Shown here: positions 1 through 8,146 of the stretch, piece by piece
How positions within the stretch are numbered: the stretch's first letter is position 1
How the letters are laid out: every line of letters starts with the position of its first letter
Source of the DNA: MFD01275-c22 sp963705885
GTDB lineage: Bacteria; Actinomycetota; Actinomycetes; JACCUZ01
Direction: 5' to 3'
Length of the DNA: 64,000 nt
Assembly: GCA_963705885.1 (NCBI GenBank)
Contig: OY970120.1
Location: 1,364,001 to 1,428,000, forward strand
The notes under the pieces: generated by a model
What the model saw: only the letters and a program-made list of their open reading frames with translations
What the model was told of the DNA's origin: nothing
Database searches by the model: none
Translations under genes and position numbers: made by a program

Positions 1-763
1 GGGCGTCCGTAGTGAGGTCGGGTCGCAGCCGGTAGCCCGAGAAGACGACCGGGCCGCCGATCGTCACCCTGCCGTCCACGACGGCGACGTCGACCCCGCC
101 GAGCGGCCTGCCGTCGTACACGACACCTCCGCACACCTCGGACATGCCGTAGGTCTCGACGACGCGCCACCCGTGCTCGTCGCAGCGACGCCGGAGGTCC
201 GGCGGGAAGGCGGCCGCACCCACGAGCACCGCGTCGAAGCCGGTCAGGTCGGCGCCGGCGTCGAGCAGCCGCCGCACCTGGGTGGGCACGAGCGAGACGT
301 AGCGCGGCACGCGGTCGTCCATCGCCGCGGCGGCCGCGGCGAACGCCGCCGCGTCGAAGCCGCCGTAGAGGTCGAGCACCACCGGCCGCACGCGGGCGAC
401 CAGCGCCCGCACGAGCACCTGGATGCCGCCGACGTGGGTGACCGGCATCGCGAGCAGCCACTGGCCCGGCCCGGACAGCCGGTCGTGGGTCGCGCGGGCG
501 GCGAAGCGCAGCGCCTCGGCGGTGAGCATCGCCCCCTTGGGCTCGCCGGTCGACCCGGACGTCGGGGCGACGAGCGCCACGTCGTCGTGCTCGAGCGGCC
601 GGTCGGGCTGCATGGCGGCGACGACCGCCTCGCGGCTGCCGCCGCTGGGCAGGGGGAGCAGGGCCGGGCCTGCACCGTCGAGCGCTGCCGCGAGCGCCGG
701 CAGGAACGTCTGCAGCACCGCGTCACCCGTCGGTGCGGTGACGCCGTGCAGGCCGCGGGTCAC
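1..763 (-). CDS. menE: o-succinylbenzoate-CoA ligase (MenE), C-terminus beyond window
   Basis: Activates o-succinylbenzoate to its CoA thioester with ATP, the step before MenB in menaquinone synthesis. The visible 254 codons show the acyl-adenylate-forming P-loop APTSGSTGEPKGAML at about residues 66-80, the MPVTHVGG segment, and the adenylation motif ETYGMSEVCGG further on. The GTG start at 763 shares one base with the menB stop (TAGTG), so the two are translationally coupled. The frame stays open to base 1, so the C-terminal lid domain lies outside the window. The N-terminus is short compared with general acyl-CoA ligases, as is common for actinobacterial MenE. Confidence 0.93.
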   Translation of the reverse strand, partial: MTRGLHGVTAPTGDAVLQTFLPALAAALDGAGPALLPLPSGGSREAVVAAMQPDRPLEHDDVALVAPTSGSTGEPKGAMLTAEALRFAARATHDRLSGPGQWLLAMPVTHVGGIQVLVRALVARVRPVVLDLYGGFDAAAFAAAAAAMDDRVPRYVSLVPTQVRRLLDAGADLTGFDAVLVGAAAFPPDLRRRCDEHGWRVVETYGMSEVCGGVVYDGRPLGGVDVAVVDGRVTIGGPVVFSGYRLRPDLTTDA

Positions 764-1698
764 TAGAAGTACCAGGGGTAGGGGGACCAGTCGGGGTCGC
801 GCTTGTCGAGGAACGCGTCGCGGCCCTCGACGGCCTCGTCGGTCATGTAGGCCAGCCGGGTCGCCTCGCCGGCGAACACCTGCTGCCCCATCAGCCCGTC
901 GTCGACGAGGTTGAACGCGAACTTCAGCATGCGCTGCGCGGTCGGGCTCTTGGCGTTGACCTCGGCGGCGACCTCGAGCGCCGTCCGCTCCAGGTCCACG
1001 TGGTCGGCGACGACGTTCACCGCGCCCATCCGCTGCATGGTCTCGGCGTCGTAGGTCCGCCCGAGGAAGAAGATCTCGCGGGCGGCCTTCTGGCCCACCA
1101 TCCGCGCGAGGTAGGCCGAGCCGTAGCCGCCGTCGAAGGACCCCACGTCGGCGTCGGTCTGCTTGAAGCGAGCGTGCTCGCGGCTGGCGACGGTCAGGTC
1201 GCACACGACGTGCAGCGAGTGCCCGCCACCGGCCGCCCAGCCGTTGACGACGGCGACGACGACCTTGGGCATGGTGCGGATGAGCCGCTGCACCTCGAGG
1301 ATGTGCAGCCGCCCGCCGGCGGCCTTGACCCGCGCCGCGTCGACGGTGTCGGCGGTCTCGCCGCTCGCGTACTGGTAGCCGCTGCGGCCGCGGATGCGCT
1401 GGTCCCCGCCGGAGCAGAACGCCCAGCCGCCGTCCGTGGGCGACGGGCCGTTGCCGGTCAGCAGCACGCACCCGACGTCGGGCGTCATGCGCGCGTGGTC
1501 GAGCACTCGGTAGAGCTCGTCGACCGTGTGCGGGCGGAAGGCGTTGCGCACCTCGGGCCGGTCGAACGCGACGCGCACCGTGCCGCCCGCCGGCCCGTCG
1601 GCGACGCAGCGGTGGTAGGTCACGTCGGTCAGCTCGAAGCCCTCGACCTGCCGCCACGCGGTGGCGTCGAACAGGTCGGAGACGGCGGCGGTGGGCAC
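763..1698 (-). CDS. menB: 1,4-dihydroxy-2-naphthoyl-CoA synthase (MenB)
   Basis: Crotonase-fold enzyme closing the second ring of the naphthoquinone from o-succinylbenzoyl-CoA. At 311 residues it matches actinobacterial MenB. Seen: FCSGGDQRIRG near residues 94-104 (oxyanion hole region), VNGWAAGGGHSLH, TDADVGSFDGGYGSAYLAR (active-site segment) and the C-terminal DWSPYPWYF that typifies MenB. The frame is open far upstream, but homology begins near VPTAAVSDLFD, and the GTG at 1698 lies 7 bases after a TATCCT box, which fits a leaderless mRNA. menE follows with a one-base overlap; menC diverges only 18 bases away. Confidence 0.96.
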   Translation of the reverse strand: MPTAAVSDLFDATAWRQVEGFELTDVTYHRCVADGPAGGTVRVAFDRPEVRNAFRPHTVDELYRVLDHARMTPDVGCVLLTGNGPSPTDGGWAFCSGGDQRIRGRSGYQYASGETADTVDAARVKAAGGRLHILEVQRLIRTMPKVVVAVVNGWAAGGGHSLHVVCDLTVASREHARFKQTDADVGSFDGGYGSAYLARMVGQKAAREIFFLGRTYDAETMQRMGAVNVVADHVDLERTALEVAAEVNAKSPTAQRMLKFAFNLVDDGLMGQQVFAGEATRLAYMTDEAVEGRDAFLDKRDPDWSPYPWYF

Positions 1699-1705
1699 GT
1701 CGGTG

Positions 1706-1711
1706 AGGATA
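1706..1711 (-). promoter_or_regulatory. -10 box of leaderless menB promoter
   Basis: TATCCT reading on the minus strand, ending 7 bases before the menB GTG. This matches the TANNNT-plus-7 spacing of actinobacterial leaderless genes. The menB-menC gap is 18 bases, so each promoter must extend into the other gene. Confidence 0.6.
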
Positions 1712-1716
1712 GGCGT

Positions 1717-2658
1717 GTGCTCGACGTGGTCGTGTGGTCGGTGCCGATGCGCACCCGGTTCCGCGGCATCGACGTGCGCGAGGGCCTGCTGCTGCGCGGG
1801 GCGGCCGGGTGGGGCGAGTGGTCGCCGTTCCGGGACTACGACGACACCGAGTGCCTGCCGTGGCTGCGCTGCGCCCGCGAGGCCGCCGACGTCGGCTGGC
1901 CGCAGCCGGTGCGCACCGCGGTGCCGGTCAACGTCACCGTCCCCGCCGTCGGGCCGGACCGGGCCGGGCAGATCGTGCTCGCCTCGGACGGCTGCCGCAC
2001 CGCGAAGGTCAAGGTGGCCGAGCCGGGCCAGCTCGAGGGCGACGACATCGCCCGCGTCGAGGCCGTGCGCGACGCCCTCGGCCCGGACGGTGCCGTGCGG
2101 GTCGACGCGAACGGCGCGTGGGACGTCGGCACCGCCGTGCGCATGACCCGGCTGCTCGACCGGGCGGCCGGCGGTCTGGAGTACGTCGAGCAGCCGTGCC
2201 GGTCCGTCGAGGAGCTCGCGGCCGTACGACGACAGGTCGACGTGCCGGTCGCCGCCGACGAGTCGATCCGCCGGGCCGACGACCCGCTGCGCGTCGCCCG
2301 GCTCCATGCGGCCGACGTCGCCGTGCTCAAGGTCCAGCCGCTCGGCGGGGTCGCGGCCTGCTTGCGCATCGCGGAGCAGATCGGGCTGCCGGTCGTCGTG
2401 TCCTCGGCGCTGGAGACCTCGGTCGGCATCGCCGCGGGTGTGGCGCTGGCCGCCGCACTGCCCGAGCTGCCCTACGCCTGCGGGCTGGCCACCCTGTCCC
2501 TGCTGGACGGCGACGTGACGTCGGCGCCGTTCCGCGTCGTCGACGGCGCGCTCGCGGTCGCCCGGCCGGAGCCCGACCTCGCCGGCGCGGTGGCCGCCGA
2601 CGCCGCGGCCACGGCCCGGTGGAGACAGCGGCTCGCGGCCGTAGGCTCCCTCGCGTGA
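1717..2658 (+). CDS. menC: o-succinylbenzoate synthase (MenC)
   Basis: Enolase-superfamily dehydratase making o-succinylbenzoate from SHCHC. The 313-residue product has the superfamily marks in order: KVKVAE (catalytic KxK), VRVDANGAWD and EQPC (metal ligands), AADES, then LKVQPLGG with the second-half lysine and SSALETSVGI. The GTG at 1717 was chosen because VWSVPMRTRFRG is the usual N-terminal strand; ATG 1747 would cut into it. A weak GAGGAT box sits 6 bases before the GTG, again suggesting leaderless transcription. The stop overlaps the menD start. Confidence 0.94.
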   Translation: MLDVVVWSVPMRTRFRGIDVREGLLLRGAAGWGEWSPFRDYDDTECLPWLRCAREAADVGWPQPVRTAVPVNVTVPAVGPDRAGQIVLASDGCRTAKVKVAEPGQLEGDDIARVEAVRDALGPDGAVRVDANGAWDVGTAVRMTRLLDRAAGGLEYVEQPCRSVEELAAVRRQVDVPVAADESIRRADDPLRVARLHAADVAVLKVQPLGGVAACLRIAEQIGLPVVVSSALETSVGIAAGVALAAALPELPYACGLATLSLLDGDVTSAPFRVVDGALAVARPEPDLAGAVAADAAATARWRQRLAAVGSLA

Positions 2659-4247
2659 ACCCGTCGACGGCGCTGGCGACCGTCGTCGTCGACGAGCTGG
2701 TGCGCGGCGGCGTCCGCGAGGCGGTGGTCGCGCCGGGGTCGCGCAACGCGCCGCTGTCGTTCGCACTGCACGCCGCCGACGCGTCCGGGCGTCTGCGGCT
2801 GCACGTGCGCATCGACGAGCGCACGGCAGGCTTCCTGGCGCTGGGCCTGGCGAAGGCCTCCGGCCGGCCGGTCGCGGTCGTCACGACGTCCGGCACGGCG
2901 GCGGTCAACGTGCACCCGGCCGTGGTCGAGGCCGACTACGCCGGCGTGCGGCTCGTGGTGCTGACCGCCGACCGTCCTGCCGAGATGCACGGCACGGGGG
3001 CCAACCAGACCATCGACCAGGTCGCGCTCTACGGCGGCTCGGTGCGCGCGTTCGCCGAGCTGTCGGTCGACCTCGAGCGGACCCCGGCCGCGTGGCGGCA
3101 CCGGGTCGACGGGGCGCTGCGCGCCGGCCGCGACGGCCCGGTGCACCTCAACGTCGCGTTCCGGGAGCCGCTCGTCCCCGACGGCGACCCGTCCTGGCCG
3201 GAGCCGTTGGCCGCCACCGGGGAGCGTCCTGCCGCCCAGGAGACCGCGCCGGGCTTCCAGCCGGTCGAGCCCGGGGGCCGCACGGTCGTGGTCGCCGGTG
3301 ACGGCGCCCGGCCGGACACCCGCGCCGTCGCGGAGGCGGGCGGCTGGCCGCTGCTGGCCGAGCCCAGCTCGGGCCACCGCGCGGGGCCGAACGCCATGGC
3401 GACCTACCGGCTGTCGCTGGACTCCCTCGGCGGCGACGTCGAGCGGGTGGTGCTCGCCGGGCGCCCGACGCTGTCCCGCCCGGTGACCAGGCTGCTCGCC
3501 CGCGCGGACGTGGAGGTGGTGCGGCTCCGCGACGACGCTCGCACCCCGGAGGTCGTCGGCCCGAGCGACGGCGACTGGCTGCGCCGCTGGCGGGCCGCCG
3601 ACCTGGCCGCGCGGAAGGCGGTCGAGGGCGTGCTGTCGGTGGAGCCGCTGAGCGGCCCCGCCGCGGCGCGGGCCTTCGCCGCGGCCATCCCGCCCGACGC
3701 CCTGCTCGTCGCGGGCTCGTCGAGCGCGGTGCGCGACCTCGACCTCGCCGACCCGTGGGACGAGCCGCCGCAGGTGCTCTCCAACCGCGGCGTCTCGGGC
3801 ATCGACGGCACCGTGTCCACCGCGGTGGGCGCGGCGCTCGCGCATGCCCGCGACGGCGGCGGCCCGGCGTACGCCCTGCTCGGCGACCTGACGTTCCTGC
3901 ACGACGCCACGGGCCTGGTGCTCGGGCCCGACGAGCCCCGGCCCGACCTCACGATCGTCGTCGTGAACGACGACGGGGGAGGCTTGTTCACGCTGCTGGA
4001 GCAGGGCGAGCCGGAGCACGCCGACGTCTTCGAGCGGGTGTTCGGCACCCCGACCGGTGCCGACCTCGGCGCGCTCTGCTCGGCCACCGGGACTCCGCAC
4101 ACGCGGGCCGGCAGCCTCGGCGACCTGGTCGGCGAGCTGGAGGCACCCGACGGGCTGCGGGTCGTGGAGGTGCCGACCGACCGGGGCCGCGCCCGCGACC
4201 TGCACGCCATGCTGCGCGCTGCGGTCGCGTCCGCCCTCTCCCGCTGA
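2655..4247 (+). CDS. menD: SEPHCHC synthase (MenD)
   Basis: Thiamine-diphosphate enzyme joining isochorismate and 2-oxoglutarate, the committed step of menaquinone synthesis. The 530 residues follow the three-domain ThDP decarboxylase plan: an N-terminal PYR domain (VAPGSRNAPLSFAL, the early glutamate in HVRIDERTAGFLALG, TTSGTAAVN), a central domain, and a C-terminal PP domain with SNRGVSGIDG and the ThDP/Mg site GDLTFLHDATGL through VVNDDGGGLF. GTG at 2655 overlaps the menC stop (GTGA), so the genes are coupled. It converges on menF with a 15-base gap. Confidence 0.96.
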   Translation: MNPSTALATVVVDELVRGGVREAVVAPGSRNAPLSFALHAADASGRLRLHVRIDERTAGFLALGLAKASGRPVAVVTTSGTAAVNVHPAVVEADYAGVRLVVLTADRPAEMHGTGANQTIDQVALYGGSVRAFAELSVDLERTPAAWRHRVDGALRAGRDGPVHLNVAFREPLVPDGDPSWPEPLAATGERPAAQETAPGFQPVEPGGRTVVVAGDGARPDTRAVAEAGGWPLLAEPSSGHRAGPNAMATYRLSLDSLGGDVERVVLAGRPTLSRPVTRLLARADVEVVRLRDDARTPEVVGPSDGDWLRRWRAADLAARKAVEGVLSVEPLSGPAAARAFAAAIPPDALLVAGSSSAVRDLDLADPWDEPPQVLSNRGVSGIDGTVSTAVGAALAHARDGGGPAYALLGDLTFLHDATGLVLGPDEPRPDLTIVVVNDDGGGLFTLLEQGEPEHADVFERVFGTPTGADLGALCSATGTPHTRAGSLGDLVGELEAPDGLRVVEVPTDRGRARDLHAMLRAAVASALSR

Positions 4248-4262
4248 CCGGGAGACGGCAGG

Positions 4263-5507
4263 TCAACCCTCGAGGGCGTCGCGGACGGGGACGAACTTGG
4301 CCTGGGCCTCGAGGACCTCGGCGTCCGGGTCGGACCCGGCGACGATCCCGCACCCGGCGAAGAGCCGCGCCGAGCGCCCGGACAGCTGCGCGCACCGCAG
4401 GGCGACGCCCCACTCGCCGTCGCCGCGCGCGTCGACCCAGCCGACCGGCCCGGCGTAGCGCCCGCGGTCCATCTGCTCCAGCTCGGTCAGCACGTCGAGC
4501 GCGACGGGCGTCGGCGTGCCGCCCACCGCCGCGGTCGGGTGCAGCGCGGCGACGAGGTCGAGCACGTCCGAGCTGTCGGCCAGCGACGCCGAGACGTCGG
4601 TGGCCAGGTGCGTGACGTTGGACAGCTCGAGGGCGTGCGGCTCGGGCTCGACGTCGAGGTCGCGCACGTGCGGGGCCAGCGCGTCGACGAGCGACTCGAC
4701 CGCGTAGCGGTGCTCCTCGAGGTCCTTGCCCGAGTGGAGCAGGGCCTCGACGCGCGCCGTGTCGTCGGCCGCGTCGCCACCGCGCGCGGTCGTCCCGGCC
4801 AGCACCCGCGACACGACCCGGTCGCCGTCGCGCCCGACGTAGAGCTCGGGGGTCGCCCCGACGAGGCCGTCCACGGCGAAGGACCAGCAGCCGGGGTTGG
4901 CCTCGGTCAGCCCGTCGAGCACGAAGCGGACGTCGATGTCCTCGTCGGCCACCGCGAGCAGGTCGTGGGCGAGCACCACCTTGTCGAGCTCGCCGGCGTC
5001 GATGCGGGCGACCGCCTTCTCGACCGCGGCCCGGAAGTCGGTGACGGTCACCTGGCCGCGTGCGTAGCGCAGCGCTCCCGGCCGGGTGACCGGCTCCGGC
5101 AGCGCCAGCCGCGGCGGGTCGCCGACCGTGGTCAGCCAGGTCCGGCCGTCCATCCGGCCGAGGGTCACCTCGGGGACGACGAGCACCGACGGCTCGTCCT
5201 CGGCGAAGGAGAACGACCCGAAGGCCACCGGCCCCGACCCGCGGACCCCGACCGCGTCGTCGACGGAGCAGCCGGCGACGACCTCGCGCCACCAGGCCTG
5301 CGCGGCGGCGAACCGCCCGGGTCCGCTGATCTCCAGCCGGGCGGCCTCTCCCCAGCCGACGAGGCCGTGCCCGTCGCGCAGCCAGGCCAGTGCGCCCTCG
5401 GCGCGGGGGAGTCGCTGCAGGAGCGTGCCGACCAGGTCGACCGGCTGGGAGCGAACCAGGCGCGGGGCGGGCGCGGGGCGCGCGTCGCCGCTCGGCACGG
5501 TGCTCAT
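4263..5507 (-). CDS. menF: isochorismate synthase (MenF-type)
   Basis: Chorismate-binding enzyme converting chorismate to isochorismate, the substrate of the convergent MenD. The 414-residue protein has the chorismate-fold C-terminal half: KVVLAHDLL (catalytic lysine), PELYVGRDGDRVVSRVLAGT, ELSNVTHLATDV, LHPTAAVGGTPTPVALDVL, the YAGPVGWVDARGDGEWGVALR strand and the late FAGCGIVAGSDPDAE. Salicylate synthases share this fold, but the men neighbours favour menaquinone. The ATG at 5507 begins MSTVPSGD; nothing upstream suggests an earlier start. Confidence 0.92.
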   Translation of the reverse strand: MSTVPSGDARPAPAPRLVRSQPVDLVGTLLQRLPRAEGALAWLRDGHGLVGWGEAARLEISGPGRFAAAQAWWREVVAGCSVDDAVGVRGSGPVAFGSFSFAEDEPSVLVVPEVTLGRMDGRTWLTTVGDPPRLALPEPVTRPGALRYARGQVTVTDFRAAVEKAVARIDAGELDKVVLAHDLLAVADEDIDVRFVLDGLTEANPGCWSFAVDGLVGATPELYVGRDGDRVVSRVLAGTTARGGDAADDTARVEALLHSGKDLEEHRYAVESLVDALAPHVRDLDVEPEPHALELSNVTHLATDVSASLADSSDVLDLVAALHPTAAVGGTPTPVALDVLTELEQMDRGRYAGPVGWVDARGDGEWGVALRCAQLSGRSARLFAGCGIVAGSDPDAEVLEAQAKFVPVRDALEG

Positions 5508-5548
5508 GACCGCTCAGCCTACGTCGGCGCCGCGGCGGGTCCCGAAGG

Positions 5549-5561
5549 GTGTGGTCCACAC
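5549..5561. promoter_or_regulatory. 13-bp palindrome between menF and the PEP-mutase-like gene
   Basis: GTGTGG-T-CCACAC, a perfect 6-bp inverted repeat around one base, in the 153-base divergent spacer (5508-5660). It lies about 40 bases before menF and 100 before the other gene. It is a possible operator; I do not recognise the family. Nothing else stands out in the spacer. Confidence 0.35.
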
Positions 5562-5660
5562 TCGGCGAGACCGTGTCGAGATCCCCGGCGGCGCGGCCTC
5601 CCCGGGCCGGATGCGGCTACGGTGCCCGCAAGGGCAGCCCCCGACCAGGCGAGGTGTGTC

Positions 5661-6476
5661 ATGAGCGTGCAGGACGACCGGGTCGCTGAGTTCCACCGTC
5701 TGCACACCTCCGGCTGCTTCGTGATGCCGAATCCCTGGGACGCGGGGAGCGCCCGCGCCCTGGAGCAGCTCGGCTTCCCGGCGCTGGCGACGACGAGCGC
5801 CGGTCTCGCGTGGACGTGGGGTCGCGCGGACAACGGCGTCACGCTCGACCAGACGCTCGACCACCTGCGCGTCGTCGTCGACGCCGTGCGCGTGCCGGTG
5901 AACGCCGACTTCGAGGGCGGGTTCGCCGTCGACCCCGCGCAGGTCGGCGCGAACGTGCGACGCGCCGCCGCCACGGGGGTCGCCGGGCTCTCGATCGAGG
6001 ACTCCACCGGCGACGGGGCGCACCCCCTGCACGACTTCGACCTGGCGGTCGAGCGCGTCCGGGCCGCCCGCCGGGCCATCGACGAGAGCGGGACGGGCAT
6101 CGTCCTGACCGGCCGGTCCGAGGGCTTCGTCGTCGGGCGTCCGGACATCGACGAGACGGTCCGGAGGCTGCGCGCGTACGCCGAGGCCGGCGCCGACTGC
6201 CTCTACGCCCCGCGGATCGGCAGCGCCGACCACGTCGCGGCGGTCGTCGCCGCGGTGGCACCGAAGCCGGTCAACCTGCTGATCAACGCACCGTTCATCA
6301 CCGTCGCGGAGGCGGCGGCGCTCGGCGTCCGCCGGATCAGCGTGGGCGGCACCCTCGCCCGGACCGCCTGGGCCGGGGCCCTGCTGGCGGCACGGGAGAT
6401 CGCCGAGGCCGGGACCTTCTCCCGGTTCGCGTCGCTGCCGGACGTCGACGCCCTGTTCCGCGACGGGGAGGCCTGA
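5661..6476 (+). CDS. isocitrate lyase/PEP mutase superfamily enzyme
   Basis: A 271-residue TIM-barrel protein of the PEP mutase/isocitrate lyase superfamily. Seen: MPNPWDAGSARALEQLGFPAL near the N-terminus, VNADFEGGFA (metal-binding acidic loop), GVAGLSIEDS and LTGRSEGF. It lacks the KKCGH loop of true isocitrate lyases. Members of this branch act as C-C or P-C lyases or hydrolases on small 2-oxo acids; the substrate cannot be read from the sequence. ATG 5661 is preceded by GAGGTG. It is divergent from menF with no visible tie to the men pathway. Confidence 0.85.
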   Translation: MSVQDDRVAEFHRLHTSGCFVMPNPWDAGSARALEQLGFPALATTSAGLAWTWGRADNGVTLDQTLDHLRVVVDAVRVPVNADFEGGFAVDPAQVGANVRRAAATGVAGLSIEDSTGDGAHPLHDFDLAVERVRAARRAIDESGTGIVLTGRSEGFVVGRPDIDETVRRLRAYAEAGADCLYAPRIGSADHVAAVVAAVAPKPVNLLINAPFITVAEAAALGVRRISVGGTLARTAWAGALLAAREIAEAGTFSRFASLPDVDALFRDGEA

Positions 6477-6495
6477 GCGCGCGGCGCACGTCGCG

Positions 6496-6795
6496 TCAGA
6501 TCCGGGCCACGATGTCGTCGCGGTACGAGGGGATGGCGCGGCCGATCTCGTCGAGGTCGAAGCGGTCCGGGAGCCCGGACGGCGAGTGCTCCAGCAGGTA
6601 GGCCAGCGAGGTGCGCAGCAGCAACGGCTCCTGGGCGGCGGAGAGACCCAGGTCGACCAGCAGCGAGCCCGGAACGGTCACGCAGTGCCTGGTCCGCGCA
6701 CCGGAGGCGTGCGCGACCGACACGTCGTAGACGTGCTCGTCGGACGCGGTGATGTCCAGGGTCCAGCCGTCGGGCGGCGCGGGGGAGTCGGGCAT
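6496..6795 (-). CDS. hypothetical protein, 99 aa
   Basis: No family recognised. A compact soluble sequence with an alternating strand-rich first half (WTLDITASDEHVYDVSVAH) and a helical second half (LLLRTSLAYLLEHS) ending in RDDIVARI; there is no signal peptide or membrane span. It reads as a real gene because codon third positions are GC-rich and its ATG sits 6 bases after a TAGAGG box in a symmetrical divergent spacer. It converges on the upstream lyase-like gene. Confidence 0.7.
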   Translation of the reverse strand: MPDSPAPPDGWTLDITASDEHVYDVSVAHASGARTRHCVTVPGSLLVDLGLSAAQEPLLLRTSLAYLLEHSPSGLPDRFDLDEIGRAIPSYRDDIVARI

Positions 6796-6804
6796 GGCAG
6801 CCCT

Positions 6805-6817
6805 CTACCCCGGGTAG
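6805..6817. promoter_or_regulatory. palindromic divergent leaderless promoter
   Basis: CTACCC-C-GGGTAG, a perfect 6-bp inverted repeat in the 31-base spacer between two small genes. On each strand its TAG begins a -10-like hexamer (TAGAGG minus, TAGGCC plus) whose end is exactly 6 bases from an ATG. The palindrome may therefore be both a two-way promoter core and an operator. The -10 boxes lack the final T. Confidence 0.45.
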
Positions 6818-6826
6818 GCCCGGGTC

Positions 6827-7048
6827 ATGAGCAGTGAGGACCGCTGGACCTACCCGCCCGAGGGCGCGGACCCCCGCGACACCGACCGCGAGGCCGCCGA
6901 CGCCGAGGTCGCCGCGCGCAAGCAGGCGGAACGGGCGGTGAGCCACGACCAGCCCCGGGAGCGCGCCCAGGGCACCAGCGCCGACGCCCCGGGCGTCGAC
7001 GCGTCGGACCGGGAGCGGGCGGACGGGCAGCCGACGGTCGAGCCCTAG
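6827..7048 (+). CDS. small hydrophilic hypothetical protein, 73 aa
   Basis: No family recognised. It is almost wholly charged and polar (D, E, R, A, P), with no hydrophobic core, so it is probably disordered. It begins MSSEDRWTYPPEGADP. The stop is 21 bases before menG, so it may be the first gene of a menG transcript. The low complexity limits confidence that it is translated. Confidence 0.55.
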   Translation: MSSEDRWTYPPEGADPRDTDREAADAEVAARKQAERAVSHDQPRERAQGTSADAPGVDASDRERADGQPTVEP

Positions 7049-7069
7049 CCCGGTGCGAGACTGCTGCCC

Positions 7070-7783
7070 GTGACGGGCACCCGCGCCGACCTGCAGAAGG
7101 CGCCGCACGAGGTCGCGGCGATGTTCGACGGCGTGGCCGAGCGCTACGACCTCACCAACGACGTGCTCTCGCTGGGGCAGACGCGCCTGTGGCGCCGGGC
7201 CGTCGCGCGGGCCGTCGACGCCCGTCCCGGCCAGCGGGTCCTCGACCTCGCGGCCGGCACCGGGTCCTCGTCGCTGCCGTTCGCCGCCGCGGGAGCCCAG
7301 GTGGTCGCCGCGGACTTCTCGCTCGGCATGCTCCGGGTCGGCAAGCGCGCGCACCCCACGTTGGACCTCATCGCCGGCGACGCGCTGCGCCTGCCCTTCG
7401 CGGACGCGTCCTTCGACGTCGTGACGATCTCCTTCGGCCTGCGCAACGTCAGCGACACGGCCGGCGCGCTGCGGGAGATGGCCCGGGTGACCCGCCCCGG
7501 GGGCCGGCTCGTCGTGTGCGAGTTCAGCCACCCGGTGTGGCGGCCGTTCCGCACGCTCTACAGCGGCTACCTGATGGCCGCGCTGCCCGAGGTCGCCCGG
7601 CGGGTGTCGAGCAACCCCGACGCGTACGTCTACCTGGCCGAGTCGATCCAGGCCTGGCCCGACCAGCCGGCCCTGGCGCGGCTGGTCGCGGACTCGGGGT
7701 GGGCCGACGTCGGCTGGAGCGACCTGACGTACGGCATCGTCGCGCTGCACCGCGCCCGCCGGCCGCTGTCGCCCGCAGGCTGA
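7070..7783 (+). CDS. menG: demethylmenaquinone methyltransferase (MenG/UbiE)
   Basis: SAM-dependent C-methylation of demethylmenaquinone, the last step of menaquinone synthesis. The 237 residues show FDGVAERYDLTNDVLS (UbiE signature 1), SAM motif I VLDLAAGTGSSSLPFA, DALRLPFADASFDVVTISFGLRNVSD (motif II plus UbiE signature) and RPGGRLVVCEFSHP. GTG 7070 was chosen because TGTRADLQKAPHEVAAMFDGV matches the family N-terminus. The quinone-modifying flavoprotein and the nuo operon follow downstream. Confidence 0.95.
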   Translation: MTGTRADLQKAPHEVAAMFDGVAERYDLTNDVLSLGQTRLWRRAVARAVDARPGQRVLDLAAGTGSSSLPFAAAGAQVVAADFSLGMLRVGKRAHPTLDLIAGDALRLPFADASFDVVTISFGLRNVSDTAGALREMARVTRPGGRLVVCEFSHPVWRPFRTLYSGYLMAALPEVARRVSSNPDAYVYLAESIQAWPDQPALARLVADSGWADVGWSDLTYGIVALHRARRPLSPAG

Positions 7784-7870
7784 CGGGGTTTCGGGCGCCC
7801 TCACCCGGCAAGGAGTGCTGGGTCAGACGAACTCGACGAGCACGATCACGCTGCAGGACGGAGACCGAGC

Positions 7871-8044
7871 ATGGGTGCCGACGACAAGACCGAGAACAAG
7901 GTCGAGGAGCTCCGCGGCCAGGCCAAGGAGAAGATCGGCGCCGCCACGGGCGACGAGAACCTCGAGCGCCAGGGCGAGCGCGACCAGAGCAAGTCCGACC
8001 TCAAGCAGGCCGGCGAGAAGGTCAAGGACGCCTTCAAGCACTGA
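7871..8044 (+). CDS. CsbD-like stress protein, 57 aa
   Basis: Translation begins MGADDKTENKVEELRGQAKE and ends GEKVKDAFKH. This is the CsbD pattern: short, lysine- and glutamate-rich, helical, with the ELRGQAKEKIGAATGD core. CsbD proteins are general-stress proteins of unknown mechanism. ATG 7871 follows GGACGGAGACCGAGC, which gives a fair ribosome site. The gene stands alone, with an 87-base spacer after menG and a strong hairpin just after its stop. Confidence 0.85.
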   Translation: MGADDKTENKVEELRGQAKEKIGAATGDENLERQGERDQSKSDLKQAGEKVKDAFKH

Positions 8045-8070
8045 GCTGCGTCCGGCCGCGCACGGCCGGA

Positions 8071-8105
8071 GCCGAGGGGCCCGTCCGACGGACGGGCCCC
8101 TCGGC
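8071..8105 (+). terminator. hairpin terminator after the CsbD-like gene
   Basis: A perfect 16-bp stem (8071-8086 with 8090-8105) around a 3-base loop, beginning 26 bases after the CsbD-like stop. There is no T-tract, as is usual in high-GC actinomycetes. It separates the stress gene from the Rex-controlled promoter. Confidence 0.8.
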
Positions 8106-8127
8106 GTGCGGGCGCGCCCGGCGTGCG

Positions 8128-8133
8128 TAAACT
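8128..8133 (+). promoter_or_regulatory. -10 box of the menJ-like/nuo promoter
   Basis: TAAACT, a good TANNNT hexamer, 53 bases before the flavoprotein GTG. Initiation would fall near 8140, just before the Rex operator. I see no clear -35 match. Confidence 0.55.
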
Positions 8134-8146
8134 GACCGCCGCATCC

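Noticed and set aside
1699..2766. A long N-terminal extension of menB (open frame to 2766 on minus)
   Set aside because: It lies antisense to menC, has no MenB homology, and a leaderless start at 1698 explains the gene.
3988..5559. A 523-codon minus-strand frame over menF
   Set aside because: Arg/Pro/Ala-rich shadow of menF in another frame; the menF frame has clear motifs.
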